Shown here one piece after another: positions 17,395 to 29,132 of a stretch of DNA of 64,000 nucleotides (the stretch's first letter is position 1; each line of letters opens with the position of its first letter). The stretch covers positions 953,704 to 1,017,703 of the forward strand of contig NZ_SRRT01000002.1 of NCBI RefSeq assembly GCF_004784475.1, in the 5' to 3' direction. Both the position numbers and the translations under genes were made by a program. The notes below the pieces were generated by a model. That model searched no databases. It was given only the letters and a program-made list of their open reading frames with translations, and was not told the DNA's origin. The stretch is from Streptomyces bauhiniae. Its GTDB lineage: Bacteria; Actinomycetota; Actinomycetes; Streptomycetales; Streptomycetaceae.

Positions 17395-17400
<6 letters not shown>
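17077..17400 (+). CDS. Trypco1 (CU044_2847-type) trypsin-co-occurring domain protein
   Basis: 107 aa, a single domain: MADAIQFTLDDGTCVLV beta-strand start, a helix with ESAGESLREALRPVTAAASE, then DEVEVTFGVTLDAKLGAVLT and AHLDVTLRW. This is the pattern of the small domain found next to trypsin-like proteases in predicted actinobacterial conflict/signalling loci. CCAGGAG precedes the ATG; 15 bp after the lipoprotein gene. Likely the regulator or substrate of the protease at the operon's 5' end (inference). Its stop overlaps the convergent phosphatase gene by 6 bp. Confidence 0.82.
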
Positions 17401-19026
<1,626 letters not shown>

Positions 19027-19314
19027 GATGTCCTCCGTCCCGCCCCGGCCGGTGCGGGCGGGGCGGACCGTACGGTAGTCAACGAAGAACCGGGGCCGAC
19101 AGTCCCCCCTCCACGGCCGGACGGGATCGACCCGCGGCTGTGTCCGCCATGGCGGCAGCACCGGGCGGGCCCACTACTCCATGCGGGTGTCAAAACCCCC
19201 CGATCGGCGGCGTGTCGGCCGCTCAGGAAGCCGGGGTCCGGCCCGAGCCGCAAGGATGGCCGTCACTGACGCCACGGCGCGGGTGGAACTCGAGCACCAG
19301 GAGAAGCGGGACCT

Positions 19315-21009
19315 GTGACAATCATCAATCAGCCCGAGCCGGCGGCTGAGGACTCGAGCGAGAACGAGCTTCTCATCCACCGCAGGCAGCCCGGCAATGT
19401 CGTCGTCAAGTGGCTGACGACCACCGACCACAAGACGATCGGCTCGCTGTATCTGACGACGTCCTTCGCGTTCTTCCTGCTCGGCGGCGTGATGGCGCTG
19501 GTCATGCGGGCGGAGCTGGCGCGTCCGGGCATGCAGATCGTGTCCAACGAGCAGTTCAACCAGGCGTTCACGATGCACGGCACCGTGATGCTGCTGATGT
19601 TCGCCACCCCGCTGTTCGCGGGCTTCACGAACTGGATCATGCCGCTGCAGATCGGCGCGCCCGATGTGGCGTTCCCCCGGCTGAACATGCTGGCCTACTG
19701 GCTGTACCTGTTCGGCTCGCTCATCGCGGTCAGCGGGTTCATCACTCCGCAGGGCGCGGCCGACTTCGGCTGGTTCGCCTACTCGCCGCTGACGGACGCG
19801 ATCCGCTCCCCCGGTGTCGGCGGTGACCTGTGGATCATGGGCCTGGCCTTCTCGGGCTTCGGCACGATCCTGGGCTCGGTCAACTTCATCACCACGATCA
19901 TCTGCATGCGCGCGCCGGGTATGACGATGTTCCGGATGCCGATCTTCGTGTGGAACGTGCTGCTCACCAGCGTCCTGGTCCTCTTCGCCTTCCCCGTGCT
20001 CGCGGCGGCGCTGCTGGCGCTGGAGGCGGACCGCAAGTTCGGCGCCCACATCTTCGAAGCGGCCAACGGCGGGCCCCTGTTGTGGCAGCACCTGTTCTGG
20101 TTCTTCGGGCATCCAGAGGTGTACATCATCGCGCTGCCGTTCTTCGGCATCGTCACCGAGATCATCCCGGTGTTCTCCCGCAAGCCGATCTTCGGTTACA
20201 TGGGCCTGATCGCGGCCACGATCGCGATCGCCGGTCTCTCGGTGACGGTGTGGGCGCACCACATGTACGTCACCGGCGGTGTGTTGCTGCCGTTCTTCTC
20301 CTTCATGACGTTCCTGATCGCGGTCCCCACAGGCGTCAAATTCTTCAACTGGATCGGCACGATGTGGAAGGGCTCGGTCTCCTTCGAGACACCGATGCTC
20401 TGGACGACCGGCTTCCTCGTGACGTTCCTCTTCGGCGGCCTGACCGGCGTCATCCTGGCCTCGCCCCCGATGGACTTCCACGTCTCGGACTCCTACTTCG
20501 TGGTCGCCCACTTCCACTACGTGGTCTTCGGTACGGTCGTCTTCGCGATGTTCGCCGGCTTCCACTTCTGGTGGCCCAAGTTCACCGGCAAGATGCTGGA
20601 CGAGCGGCTCGGCAAGATCACCTTCTGGACGCTGTTCATCGGCTTCCACGGCACCTTCCTGGTCCAGCACTGGCTCGGCGCCGAGGGGATGCCGCGCCGC
20701 TACGCCGACTACCTGGCGGCCGACGGCTTCACGGCCCTGAACACCGTCTCCTCGATCGCGTCGTTCCTGCTCGGCCTGTCGATGCTCCCGTTCTTCTACA
20801 ACGTCTGGAAGACGGCGAAGTACGGCAAGCCGGTCGAGGTGGACGACCCGTGGGGCTACGGCCGTTCGCTGGAGTGGGCGACCTCTTGCCCGCCCCCGCG
20901 CCACAACTTCGTCACCCTGCCCCGCATCCGCAGCGAATCCCCGGCGTTCGACCTGCATCACCCGGACATCGCGCGGGCGGAGCGCGAGGCGTACGCCATC
21001 GGGCACTGA
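19315..21009 (+). CDS. ctaD: Cytochrome c oxidase subunit I (additional ctaD)
   Basis: 564 aa with 12 or more helices. Haem a ligand HGTVML, CuB/Tyr motif [14 protein letters not shown], the CuB histidine pair in [10 protein letters not shown], and [10 protein letters not shown] for the haem ligands. Starts GTG with AGGAGAAG upstream. It stands outside the usual ctaC-ctaF-ctaE-qcr cluster: neighbours are a small coiled-coil/TM protein and an NmrA-type reductase. Probably a paralogue used under a special condition; subunits II and III must come from elsewhere. Confidence 0.93.
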   Translation: MTIINQPEPAAEDSSENELLIHRRQPGNVVVKWLTTTDHKTIGSLYLTTSFAFFLLGGVMALVMRAELARPGMQIVSNEQFNQAFTMHGTVMLLMFATPLFAGFTNWIMPLQIGAPDVAFPRLNMLAYWLYLFGSLIAVSGFITPQGAADFGWFAYSPLTDAIRSPGVGGDLWIMGLAFSGFGTILGSVNFITTIICMRAPGMTMFRMPIFVWNVLLTSVLVLFAFPVLAAALLALEADRKFGAHIFEAANGGPLLWQHLFWFFGHPEVYIIALPFFGIVTEIIPVFSRKPIFGYMGLIAATIAIAGLSVTVWAHHMYVTGGVLLPFFSFMTFLIAVPTGVKFFNWIGTMWKGSVSFETPMLWTTGFLVTFLFGGLTGVILASPPMDFHVSDSYFVVAHFHYVVFGTVVFAMFAGFHFWWPKFTGKMLDERLGKITFWTLFIGFHGTFLVQHWLGAEGMPRRYADYLAADGFTALNTVSSIASFLLGLSMLPFFYNVWKTAKYGKPVEVDDPWGYGRSLEWATSCPPPRHNFVTLPRIRSESPAFDLHHPDIARAEREAYAIGH

Positions 21010-21023
21010 GTCCGGAGGCCACC

Positions 21024-21377
21024 ATGACCGGACTGCCGGGGCAGGAAGCCGAGGGCACCGGCCTCGGCAACGAGGTCGAGGGATATCTGCTGTGGCAGGC
21101 CACCATCGCGGTGGCCGAGCAGCGGGCGCGGGAGTTCACCGAGCGCATGGACTGGCTGACCACGGCGCAGCGCGAGGAGATCGAGCAGCTCTACGTCTCC
21201 GACAGCCTGCGCCGTGCCAAGCAGGACCTGGAGCGCATCGCGGCCCGCTGCCGGTCGCTGCGGGGCGAGTACGAGGAGCGCTATCGCGTGTTGCGGCTGC
21301 GCTGTGTGGGATACACGCTGGGCGCGGCGGCCGGTCTCACCTCGGCGGCGGCCGCCGCGCTGGCGCTGAGCCGCTGA
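21024..21377 (+). CDS. Small coiled-coil protein with C-terminal membrane anchor
   Basis: 117 aa. Residues about 20-95 are charged and helical (AEQRAREFTERMDWLTTAQR, RAKQDLERIAARCRSL), followed by one hydrophobic helix (GYTLGAAAGLTSAAAAALAL). Lies 14 bp after ctaD with GGAGG before the ATG, so cotranscribed. No family recognised; perhaps an accessory of this oxidase copy. Confidence 0.7.
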   Translation: MTGLPGQEAEGTGLGNEVEGYLLWQATIAVAEQRAREFTERMDWLTTAQREEIEQLYVSDSLRRAKQDLERIAARCRSLRGEYEERYRVLRLRCVGYTLGAAAGLTSAAAAALALSR

Positions 21378-21416
21378 GCGCTTGCCGCCGGCCGCTGACT
21401 GGAGAGGACCCTTCGT

Positions 21417-22163
21417 ATGAAGATCGCCGTCGTCGGAGCGGGCGGATTCGTCGGATCACGCCTGGTCAAGAAGCTGCGGTCGGAGGGCCACGAGGTCAGC
21501 GCCCACGACCGTTCCACCGGAGTCGACCTGCTGACGGGCGAGGGCGTACCGGAGGCACTCGCCGGGGCGGAGGTCGTCGTCAACACCATCGACGCCCCCA
21601 GCTTCGACGCGGACGCCGTCCCGTTCTTCCGCACCACGACGGAGACGCTACTGCGCGCGGCGGACGGGGCCGGGACCGGAAACGTGGTGCTCCTCTCCAT
21701 CGTCGGCATCGACCAGGTGCCGGACGTGGAGTACTACCAGGCGAAACTGGAGCAGGAACGCCTGCTGAAGGCGGGCCCCGTCCCGTACACGATCGTGCGG
21801 GCCACCCAGTTCATGGACTTCGTAGAGCCGATCATGTCCTGGACGACATCCGGCGACACCGTCCGCCTCCCCACCACGCGCCTCCAGCCGGTCGCCGTCG
21901 AAGACGTGGTCGACACCCTCGCCGAGGCCGCCACCACCCCTCCCCGCAACGGCACCATCAACATCGCGGGCCCCGACATCTTCCCCCTGGCCGAACTGGC
22001 CCGCCTCACCCTCGGCGCCCACCCCGACGGCCGCGAGGTGCTCATCGACGAGAACGCGGGCCTCTTCGGCCAGGTCCCGCCGGACGCCATCGTCGCGCCC
22101 CCGGGCGCCCGCCTGGGCACGACGTCCTATGAGCAGTGGCTGCAGGGTCAGCACAAAGCCTGA
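21417..22163 (+). CDS. NmrA-like atypical SDR / NAD(P)-binding reductase
   Basis: 248 aa. Rossmann motif MKIAVVGAGGFVGSRLVKKL, then VVVNTIDAPSF and VVLLSIVGIDQVPDVEYYQA, YTIVRATQFMDF, typical of NmrA/SDR-a6 proteins that bind NAD(P)H and reduce quinones or sense redox state. GGAGAGGA precedes the ATG. It follows the ctaD pair by 39 bp on the same strand and may belong to the same transcript, suggesting a respiratory/redox role (inference). Confidence 0.83.
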   Translation: MKIAVVGAGGFVGSRLVKKLRSEGHEVSAHDRSTGVDLLTGEGVPEALAGAEVVVNTIDAPSFDADAVPFFRTTTETLLRAADGAGTGNVVLLSIVGIDQVPDVEYYQAKLEQERLLKAGPVPYTIVRATQFMDFVEPIMSWTTSGDTVRLPTTRLQPVAVEDVVDTLAEAATTPPRNGTINIAGPDIFPLAELARLTLGAHPDGREVLIDENAGLFGQVPPDAIVAPPGARLGTTSYEQWLQGQHKA

Positions 22164-22186
22164 CCCCATTTCACTGAAGAGGAGCT

Positions 22187-22211
22187 GGCGCGGCGGAGTC
22201 ACCGCCGCGCC
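22187..22211 (+). terminator. Hairpin terminator after NmrA-like gene
   Basis: Perfect 10-bp arms GGCGCGGCGG / CCGCCGCGCC with a 5-nt loop, 24 bp past the stop codon. No U-run, as is usual in Streptomyces. Confidence 0.65.
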
Positions 22212-22362
22212 CCTCGCACGGACTGACCGGCGGACACCGAAGCACGCCCCCTCTCACGTGACCACTGCTGTCAGCCTCACCCGTTACAGTTCTTGCTCGT
22301 ACGCGCGTCGCATTTGATCGCGGGGGCGACGCTCACGGGGAGAGGCGCGGAGGGGGTACACG

Positions 22363-22863
22363 ATCCCGGGCTGGCTGATCGAACTGAACGTCGAGCTGAT
22401 CCCCCACGTCGGCACCGCCTCGTTCCGGCTCGGAATGCCGTTCGACCAGGCGATGACCGAGGCACCCGCCTGGGGACGCGTCGACCACGCGCCCGCCGGA
22501 GGACGGCCACCGGGCAAATGGGTCGTGCTCAACGAGCCCTACGACTTCGAGTTCGTCCTCCTCTTCGAGTCCGAGCGGCACGAAGAGCTGACCGGCATCG
22601 AGGTGTGGCGCTTCCGCAAGGAGAGCGCGGACATCCGGTTCCTCCTCGACGGCGTGGACGTCTTCCGTACCCCGTCGGAGGACCTCGTCCAGCTCCTGGA
22701 GTCACGGGGGCACGAGGTCGTTGAGAGCGACTACGGCTTCGACGAGGTCCCCGCCCTCGGCCTGCGCTTCGCCAACAACAGCAGCTTCGAGTACCCCACC
22801 GACGACGAAGGCGACCCGCTCTACTACGACTACGTCCTGCTCTCCGACCCGAAGCAGACGTGA
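22363..22863 (+). CDS. Conserved-looking hypothetical protein, possible AUC start
   Basis: The frame is open from 22318 but contains no ATG/GTG/TTG until ATG 22435, giving 142 aa. The 24 codons before it (PGWLIELNVELIPHVGTASF...) look like real protein, and GGAGGGGG ends 6 bases before ATC 22363, the ideal spacing for a start. Either ATC is used, an ATG has mutated to ATC, or translation begins at 22435. Acidic, soluble, with EPYDFEFVLLFESERHEEL and FLLDGVDVFRTPSEDLVQLL. No family recognised. An isolated gene before tRNA-Pro. Confidence 0.6.
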   Translation: MPGWLIELNVELIPHVGTASFRLGMPFDQAMTEAPAWGRVDHAPAGGRPPGKWVVLNEPYDFEFVLLFESERHEELTGIEVWRFRKESADIRFLLDGVDVFRTPSEDLVQLLESRGHEVVESDYGFDEVPALGLRFANNSSFEYPTDDEGDPLYYDYVLLSDPKQT

Positions 22864-22885
22864 GCGGTCGACACAGGGCAGAACA

Positions 22886-22927
22886 AGATCAGGGCCGGTT
22901 CGGATTGCTCCGAACCGGCCCTGATCT
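22886..22927. terminator. Strong bidirectional terminator
   Basis: Perfect 19-bp stem with loop TTGC. It sits 22 bp after the rightward hypothetical gene and 14 bp past the 3' end of the leftward tRNA-Pro, so it can stop both transcripts. Confidence 0.85.
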
Positions 22928-22941
22928 GCGACTGTCTCCAG

Positions 22942-23015
<74 letters not shown>

Positions 23016-23101
23016 ATGCTGTTTGACCTGGGGTTTCCCTGGTCGAAACGCGCAGGGAAACTCTACCGCACTCGGGTCGGTGCTTGCGCACCGGTCGGTT
23101 G

Positions 23102-23132
23102 TTGACCTCAAGTCGGCTTGAGGTTGCAGGAT
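23102..23132 (+). promoter_or_regulatory. MerR-family promoter with 19-bp spacer and palindromic operator
   Basis: -35 TTGACC (23102-23107) and -10-like CAGGAT (23127-23132) are separated by 19 bp. The spacer carries ACCTCAAG-TCGG-CTTGAGGT (23105-23124), a perfect 8-bp-arm repeat like SoxR/MerR boxes. The predicted start is at about 23139-23140, so the transketolase mRNA would be leaderless or nearly so. No MerR gene lies in the window. Confidence 0.7.
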
Positions 23133-23139
23133 CGTCGGC

Positions 23140-23838
23140 ATGACGATCACAGCGGACCACGGCTACGACGATCTGCCCCGGCTGATGAGCCTGATGACCG
23201 GCGACGAGAAGCACGACTTCGCCGCGACCTCCACGCTCGATGTGCTGTGGGTGCTCTACGACCGGGTGCTCGACGTCACGCCCGAGCGGGCGGAGGCGAG
23301 GGACCGGGACCGGTTCCTGCTGAGCAAGGGGCACGGGCCGATGGCGTACTACGCCGTGCTCGCGGCGAAGGGGTTCGTGCCCGAGGAGTGGCTGCCCGGC
23401 TTCGGGGCGTACGACTCGCCGCTCGGGCATCACCCGGACCGGGTGCTCGTGCCGGGGGCCGAGATCGGCAGCGGGTCGCTCGGGCACGGGCTGCCGCTCG
23501 CCGTCGGCAGCGCGCTCGGGCTGCGGGCGCAGGGGCTCACGGAGCCGGCCGTGTGGGTGCTGATCGGGGACGCCGAGCTGGACGAGGGCAGCAACCACGA
23601 GGCCATCGCCTACGCCGGGGCGGCCGGCCTGGACCGGCTGCACACCGTGGTCGTGGACAACGCCTCCGCCAGCCACGCCCTGCCCGGCGGCATCGCCGCC
23701 CGGTTCGAGGCCGCGAACTGGTCCACCGCGACCGTCGACGGACGCGACCACGCCGCCCTGTACGAAGCCTTCACCGCCCCGCACCCCGGCCGCCCGCACG
23801 CCGTCGTGGCCCGGGTGGAACCGAAGAACGCCCGCTGA
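23140..23838 (+). CDS. Transketolase-like protein, N-terminal (TPP-binding) subunit
   Basis: 232 aa. Thiamine-diphosphate domain: FLLSKGHGPMAYYAVLA, GSLGHGLPLAVGSALGLR, and the Mg/TPP motif IGDAELDEGSNHEAIAYA. Corresponds to the first half of transketolase; the second half is the next gene, 23 bp downstream. Split transketolases act as two-subunit enzymes transferring two-carbon units between sugar phosphates. The ATG is at or next to the predicted transcription start. Physiological substrate not known. Confidence 0.88.
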   Translation: MTITADHGYDDLPRLMSLMTGDEKHDFAATSTLDVLWVLYDRVLDVTPERAEARDRDRFLLSKGHGPMAYYAVLAAKGFVPEEWLPGFGAYDSPLGHHPDRVLVPGAEIGSGSLGHGLPLAVGSALGLRAQGLTEPAVWVLIGDAELDEGSNHEAIAYAGAAGLDRLHTVVVDNASASHALPGGIAARFEAANWSTATVDGRDHAALYEAFTAPHPGRPHAVVARVEPKNAR

Positions 23839-23861
23839 CCGGATCAGAAAGGCCCACCCTC

Positions 23862-24785
23862 GTGGACATCATGGAAACCATGCGTGACCGGTTCGGCGTC
23901 GTCGCCTCCCAACTGCTGGACGAGGACCCGCGGGTCGCGGTCGTCCTCGCCGAGATCGGCCGGGACGCGTTCACGGACGCCGCCCGCCGCCACCCCGACC
24001 GGCTGATCAACGTCGGCATCCGCGAGCAGCTCCTGGTCGGCGCCGCCGCCGGGCTGTCGCTCACCGGGATGCGGCCCCTCGTGCACACCTTCGCCGCGTT
24101 CCTCGTGGAGCGCCCCTTCGAGCAGGTCAAGCTGGACCTCGGTCACCAGGACACCGGCGCGGTGCTGGTCAGCGCGGGCGCCTCCTTCGACTGGCCGGCC
24201 GGCGGCCAGACCCACATGTCGCCCGGCGACGTGGCCCTCCTCGACACCCTGGACGACTGGACCGTGCACGTCCCCGGCCACCCCGACGAGGCCGAGACCC
24301 TGCTGCGGCACGCCGTCGCGGCGGGCGACGACAAGGTGTACGTACGCCTCTCCCTCCAGCGCAACCGGCTCCCGCTCCCCGTCGACGGCGCCCGCTTCCT
24401 CACCGTGCGCGAGGGCCGCGCCGGAGTCGTCGTCGCGGTCGGCCCGATGCTGGACGCCGTACTCGCCGCCACCGAGGGCCTGGACGTGACGGTGCTCTAC
24501 GCGACGACCGTCCGCCCCTTCGACGCCACCGCCCTGCGCCAGGCCACCGAGGCGGCCGGCACCGACGTGGTCCTCGTCGAGCCCTACCTCGCCGGAACCT
24601 CGACCCGCGCCGCCGCGGAGGCCCTCTCCGACGTGCCGCACCGCGTGCTCGGGCTCGGTGTCGGCCGCCGCGAGCTGCGCCGGTACGGCACGCTGGACGA
24701 ACACCTCGCCGCGCACGGCCTGGACGCCCGTGGCCTGCGGGAACGGATCGGCGCGTTCACCGGGGCGGGCGCGGTCAGCGCCTAG
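23862..24785 (+). CDS. Transketolase-like protein, C-terminal (PYR) subunit
   Basis: 307 aa from GTG 23862 (ATG 23871 also possible). Pyrimidine-binding domain NVGIREQLLVGAAAGLSLTG with the catalytic Glu of IREQ, FAAFLVERPFEQVKLD, then the C-terminal transketolase domain. Pairs with the preceding N-terminal subunit. The stop overlaps that of the convergent YjbR-like gene by 4 bp. Confidence 0.88.
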   Translation: MDIMETMRDRFGVVASQLLDEDPRVAVVLAEIGRDAFTDAARRHPDRLINVGIREQLLVGAAAGLSLTGMRPLVHTFAAFLVERPFEQVKLDLGHQDTGAVLVSAGASFDWPAGGQTHMSPGDVALLDTLDDWTVHVPGHPDEAETLLRHAVAAGDDKVYVRLSLQRNRLPLPVDGARFLTVREGRAGVVVAVGPMLDAVLAATEGLDVTVLYATTVRPFDATALRQATEAAGTDVVLVEPYLAGTSTRAAAEALSDVPHRVLGLGVGRRELRRYGTLDEHLAAHGLDARGLRERIGAFTGAGAVSA

Positions 24786-25141
24786 CGTTCCTGCGGCACC
24801 CCCAGCCCCGGATGCTCCTCCAGCAGCCGTATGGGGGCCGCCTGACGCCAGGAGTCGGCGAGGATGTCCCGGAGTTCGTCCTCGCCGTCCAGCGCCGCGA
24901 GCCGTGCCCGCACCCAGGCGAAGTTCGCCTCGTGGTCCGCGATCCAGAACTTCTCCGGCTCGGCCAGCACCAGTTCGTCCCGCTCCTCCTTCGGGCAGCG
25001 CACCGCGAGGGAGGTCTCCTCCTCCGGGAGCGTGGCGAACATCTTCCCGGCCACCCGGAAGGTGGGCATGCTCCAGGCCGTCTTCTCGGTCGTGTCCGGC
25101 AGGGACAGGGCGATACGGCGTACGTCTTCTGCGTCCGGCAT
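24782..25141 (-). CDS. MmcQ/YjbR-family protein
   Basis: 119 aa from ATG 25141. Family features: IALSLPDTTEKTAWSMPTFR, KMFATLPEEE, LAVRCPKEERDELV, and WVRARLAALDGEDELRDIL. A double-wing DNA-binding-like fold of unknown biological role. Convergent with the transketolase genes, divergent from nothing; stands alone. Confidence 0.83.
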   Translation of the reverse strand: MPDAEDVRRIALSLPDTTEKTAWSMPTFRVAGKMFATLPEEETSLAVRCPKEERDELVLAEPEKFWIADHEANFAWVRARLAALDGEDELRDILADSWRQAAPIRLLEEHPGLGVPQER

Positions 25142-25181
25142 GCAACGCACCGTAACCCCCGGCACTGACAACGGCCCCGGC

Positions 25182-26087
25182 TCAGCCCCCGGCCGCGGCC
25201 CGTCCGAGCGCCTCCAGCACCGGCCGGATCAGCGGATGCGCCTCCGCGCCCCGGCGCACGGCCGCGAACACGCGCCGGGTCGGCGCCACCCCGTCCACGG
25301 GCCGTACGACCACACCCGTCAGGTCCATGCCGCGCAGCGCGGAGCGGGGTACGAGGGCCACGCCCGCGTCGGCCGAGGCCAGCGCGACCACCGCGCGGAA
25401 GTCGTCGGAGGAGTGCTCCAGACGCGGCTGGAACCCGGCGCTCTCGCAGGCCAGCACCACCACATCGTGACAGGGGTTGCCGGGGTACGGCCCGATCCAC
25501 GGGTCCTTGGACAGCTCCGCGAGCGGCACCTCGGCGTCGTCGGCGAGCCGGTGCCCGAGCGGGACCACGGCGTCGAACGGCTCGGCGTACAGCGGGAGAT
25601 GGGTCAGCCGGGGGTCGTCCGCGGGCGGCGCGCCCCGGTACTCGACGGCCACCGCCACGTCGACCTGCCGGTCCAGCAGCATCCGGAGGCTGGCGTCGCC
25701 CTCGGCGTCCTGGACCCGGATTCCTATGCCGGGCGCCGACCGGCCGAGCCGGGCCAGCGCGGGCGCGACGACCTGCGCGATCCCGGTGGCGAAGGCGGCG
25801 ACGGTGACCGTCCCGGCCTCGCCCTTGCCGTACGCCGCCAGCTCCGCCTCGGCTCGCTCCAACTGGGCGAGCACGGCGTTGGTGTGGCTGAGCAGGATCT
25901 CGCCGGCCGGGGTGAGCCGTACGCCCTTCGCGCCGCGCTCGACCAGGCGGTGGCCGGTCTCCTGCTCCAGCGAGGTGAGCTGCTGGGAGACGGCGGAGGG
26001 GGTGAGGTAGAGCGCGGCGGCCGCCGCCGTGACCGTGCGGTGGTCGGCCACCGCACGGAGGATGTGGAGCCGCCGCGCCTCGATCAT
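25182..26087 (-). CDS. LysR-family regulator next to kbl-tdh
   Basis: 301 aa. HTH: LHILRAVADHRTVTAAAAAL followed by YLTPSAVSQQLTSLEQETGH; the effector domain contains GTVTVAAFATGIAQVVAPAL and DVAVAVEYRGAP. It lies 30 bp downstream of kbl on the same strand, so it may be the third gene of a tdh-kbl-lysR operon and a local regulator of threonine catabolism (inference). Confidence 0.9.
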   Translation of the reverse strand: MIEARRLHILRAVADHRTVTAAAAALYLTPSAVSQQLTSLEQETGHRLVERGAKGVRLTPAGEILLSHTNAVLAQLERAEAELAAYGKGEAGTVTVAAFATGIAQVVAPALARLGRSAPGIGIRVQDAEGDASLRMLLDRQVDVAVAVEYRGAPPADDPRLTHLPLYAEPFDAVVPLGHRLADDAEVPLAELSKDPWIGPYPGNPCHDVVVLACESAGFQPRLEHSSDDFRAVVALASADAGVALVPRSALRGMDLTGVVVRPVDGVAPTRRVFAAVRRGAEAHPLIRPVLEALGRAAAGG

Positions 26088-26117
26088 GCCGCCATTATCG
26101 CAAGGCGGCCGCCCAGC

Positions 26118-27317
<1,200 letters not shown>

Positions 27318-27346
27318 GGGGGCTCCTTCGAAGGTGCTGACGGGGG

Positions 27347-28375
27347 TTACGCGGTCCAGTCGAGGATGACCTTGCCGCCCTTGCCGCTGGCCGCGTCCTC
27401 GAAGGCCGCTTCGTAGTCGCGGTAGTCGTACCGGCCGGTGATCACGGGGGCGAGGTCGAGGCCGCCCTCCAGGAGGACCGACATGGCGTACCAGGTCTCG
27501 AACATCTCCCGGCCGTAGATGCCCTTGATGGTGATCATCGAGGTGACGATCCGGGACCAGTCGACCGGGAACTCCTGCGACGGCAGGCCCAGCATGGCGA
27601 TGCGGCCGCCGTGCGTCATGTTGGCGATCATGTCGCGCATGGCCTCGGGGCGGCCGGACATCTCCAGGCCGATGTCGAAGCCCTCACGCAGGCCCAGCTC
27701 CCGCTGACCGTCCGCGATGGTGGAGCGCGAGACGTTCAGTGCCAGGCTCACTCCTATCTTGCGGGCCAGTTCGAGGCGCTCCTCGCTGACGTCGGTGACG
27801 ACGACATTGCGGGCGCCCGCGTGCCGGGCGACGGCCGCGGCCATCAGGCCGATCGGGCCCGCACCGGTGATCAGCACGTCCTCGCCGACCAGCGGGAAGG
27901 ACAGCGCGGTGTGCACGGCGTTGCCGAACGGGTCGAACACGGCGGCGATATCGAGGTCCACGGGGACCCGGTGCACCCACACGTTGGCCGCGGGCAGCGC
28001 CACGTACTCGGCGAACGCGCCGTCGCGGCCCACGCCCAGGCCGATGGTGGAGCGGCACAGGTGGCGGCGGCCGGCGAGGCAGTTGCGGCACTTGCCGCAC
28101 ACCAGGTGGCCCTCGCCGCTGACCCGGTCGCCCACCCGGATGTCGGTGACGTCGCGGCCGATGGACACGACCTGCCCGACGAACTCGTGGCCGACGATCA
28201 GCGGGGTGCGGATGGCCTGCTGGGCCCAGCCGTCCCAGGCGCGGATGTGCAGGTCGGTGCCGCAGATACCGGTCCGCATGACCTTGATGAGCACGTCACC
28301 GGGACCCACTACGGGCTCGGGCACGTCCATGAGCCGGAGACCGGGCTCCGCCTTCTCCTTGACCAGCGCCTTCAA
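27347..28375 (-). CDS. tdh: L-threonine 3-dehydrogenase
   Basis: 342 aa from TTG 28375, with AGGAG 8 bases upstream; this gives the normal Tdh length. Zinc MDR enzyme: [24 protein letters not shown], structural-zinc cysteines [18 protein letters not shown] site [13 protein letters not shown]. Oxidises threonine to 2-amino-3-oxobutyrate, used by Kbl. The 193 bp upstream contains the operon promoter region, which I could not pin down. Confidence 0.95.
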   Translation of the reverse strand: MKALVKEKAEPGLRLMDVPEPVVGPGDVLIKVMRTGICGTDLHIRAWDGWAQQAIRTPLIVGHEFVGQVVSIGRDVTDIRVGDRVSGEGHLVCGKCRNCLAGRRHLCRSTIGLGVGRDGAFAEYVALPAANVWVHRVPVDLDIAAVFDPFGNAVHTALSFPLVGEDVLITGAGPIGLMAAAVARHAGARNVVVTDVSEERLELARKIGVSLALNVSRSTIADGQRELGLREGFDIGLEMSGRPEAMRDMIANMTHGGRIAMLGLPSQEFPVDWSRIVTSMITIKGIYGREMFETWYAMSVLLEGGLDLAPVITGRYDYRDYEAAFEDAASGKGGKVILDWTA

Positions 28376-28568
28376 CGCTACGGCTCCTGTGGGTGAGGCC
28401 CGGCCGTACGGGCTCGCCGAGGCGTCCGCACCGGGTCCGAGGGGTGGAATCACCCCGCAATCTGCCGTATGCGCCGACCGGAATCCATCGAGCTTTTCTT
28501 AACCGGCGCCGCAGCTTTCCTTCACACCTTCAGGGCTCCGTCTCAACTCCGGTCCTATTTACGTTCGT

Positions 28569-29132
28569 TCAGATGGGCAGCCCGTCATCGGCGGCCCTTT
28601 CGATGCGTACGGCGAGTTCCGCTGCCATCCCCTTGATGGCCTCAAGCCCGGACCTGCCCCAGGTGCGCGGCTCGGTGTCGGCGGCGCACACGGTGCCGAG
28701 CACCATGCCGGAGCTGTCGATGAGTGGGGCGCCCATATAGGAGCGGATGCCGAGGTCGTCGACGATCGGGTTGCCCGCGAAACGGGGGTAGTCGCGGACG
28801 TCCTCCAGCACCAGGGCCTTGTGGCGGACGACCACATGTGGGCAGAACCCATGTTCGCGGGGCAGGACCCGGCCGGTGCCGTCCTCGCGGGTGAGGGGGC
28901 CGGCGGGCGGGGCGCTCAGGCCCGCGAAGAACTGCTGCTGCTCGCCGATGAAGTTGACCATGGCGTACGGCGCGCCGGTGACCTGGGCGAGGTGGTCGGC
29001 GAAGGCGTCCAGCGCGGGTTCGGCGCGCTCCCCCAGGCCGAGCCGGCGCAGCCGGGAGGTGCGGGCCGGGGCCTCCTTGTCCTCCGGGGTGAGCAGCAGA
29101 CCCCGGACGCGGCGGACCGGCTCGTACATCAT
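28569..29132 (-). CDS. GAF-domain protein, last gene of the conservon
   Basis: 187 aa. A GAF domain covers about 35-180: FADHLAQVTGAPYAMVNFIG, FCPHVVVRHKALVLEDVRDY, YMGAPLIDSSGMVLGTVCAA. It starts at ATG 29132 overlapping the GTPase stop (ATGA), so it belongs to the cvn operon. Some conservons carry a cytochrome P450 in fifth position; here a sensor-type GAF protein takes the place. Ligand unknown. Confidence 0.85.
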   Translation of the reverse strand: MMYEPVRRVRGLLLTPEDKEAPARTSRLRRLGLGERAEPALDAFADHLAQVTGAPYAMVNFIGEQQQFFAGLSAPPAGPLTREDGTGRVLPREHGFCPHVVVRHKALVLEDVRDYPRFAGNPIVDDLGIRSYMGAPLIDSSGMVLGTVCAADTEPRTWGRSGLEAIKGMAAELAVRIERAADDGLPI

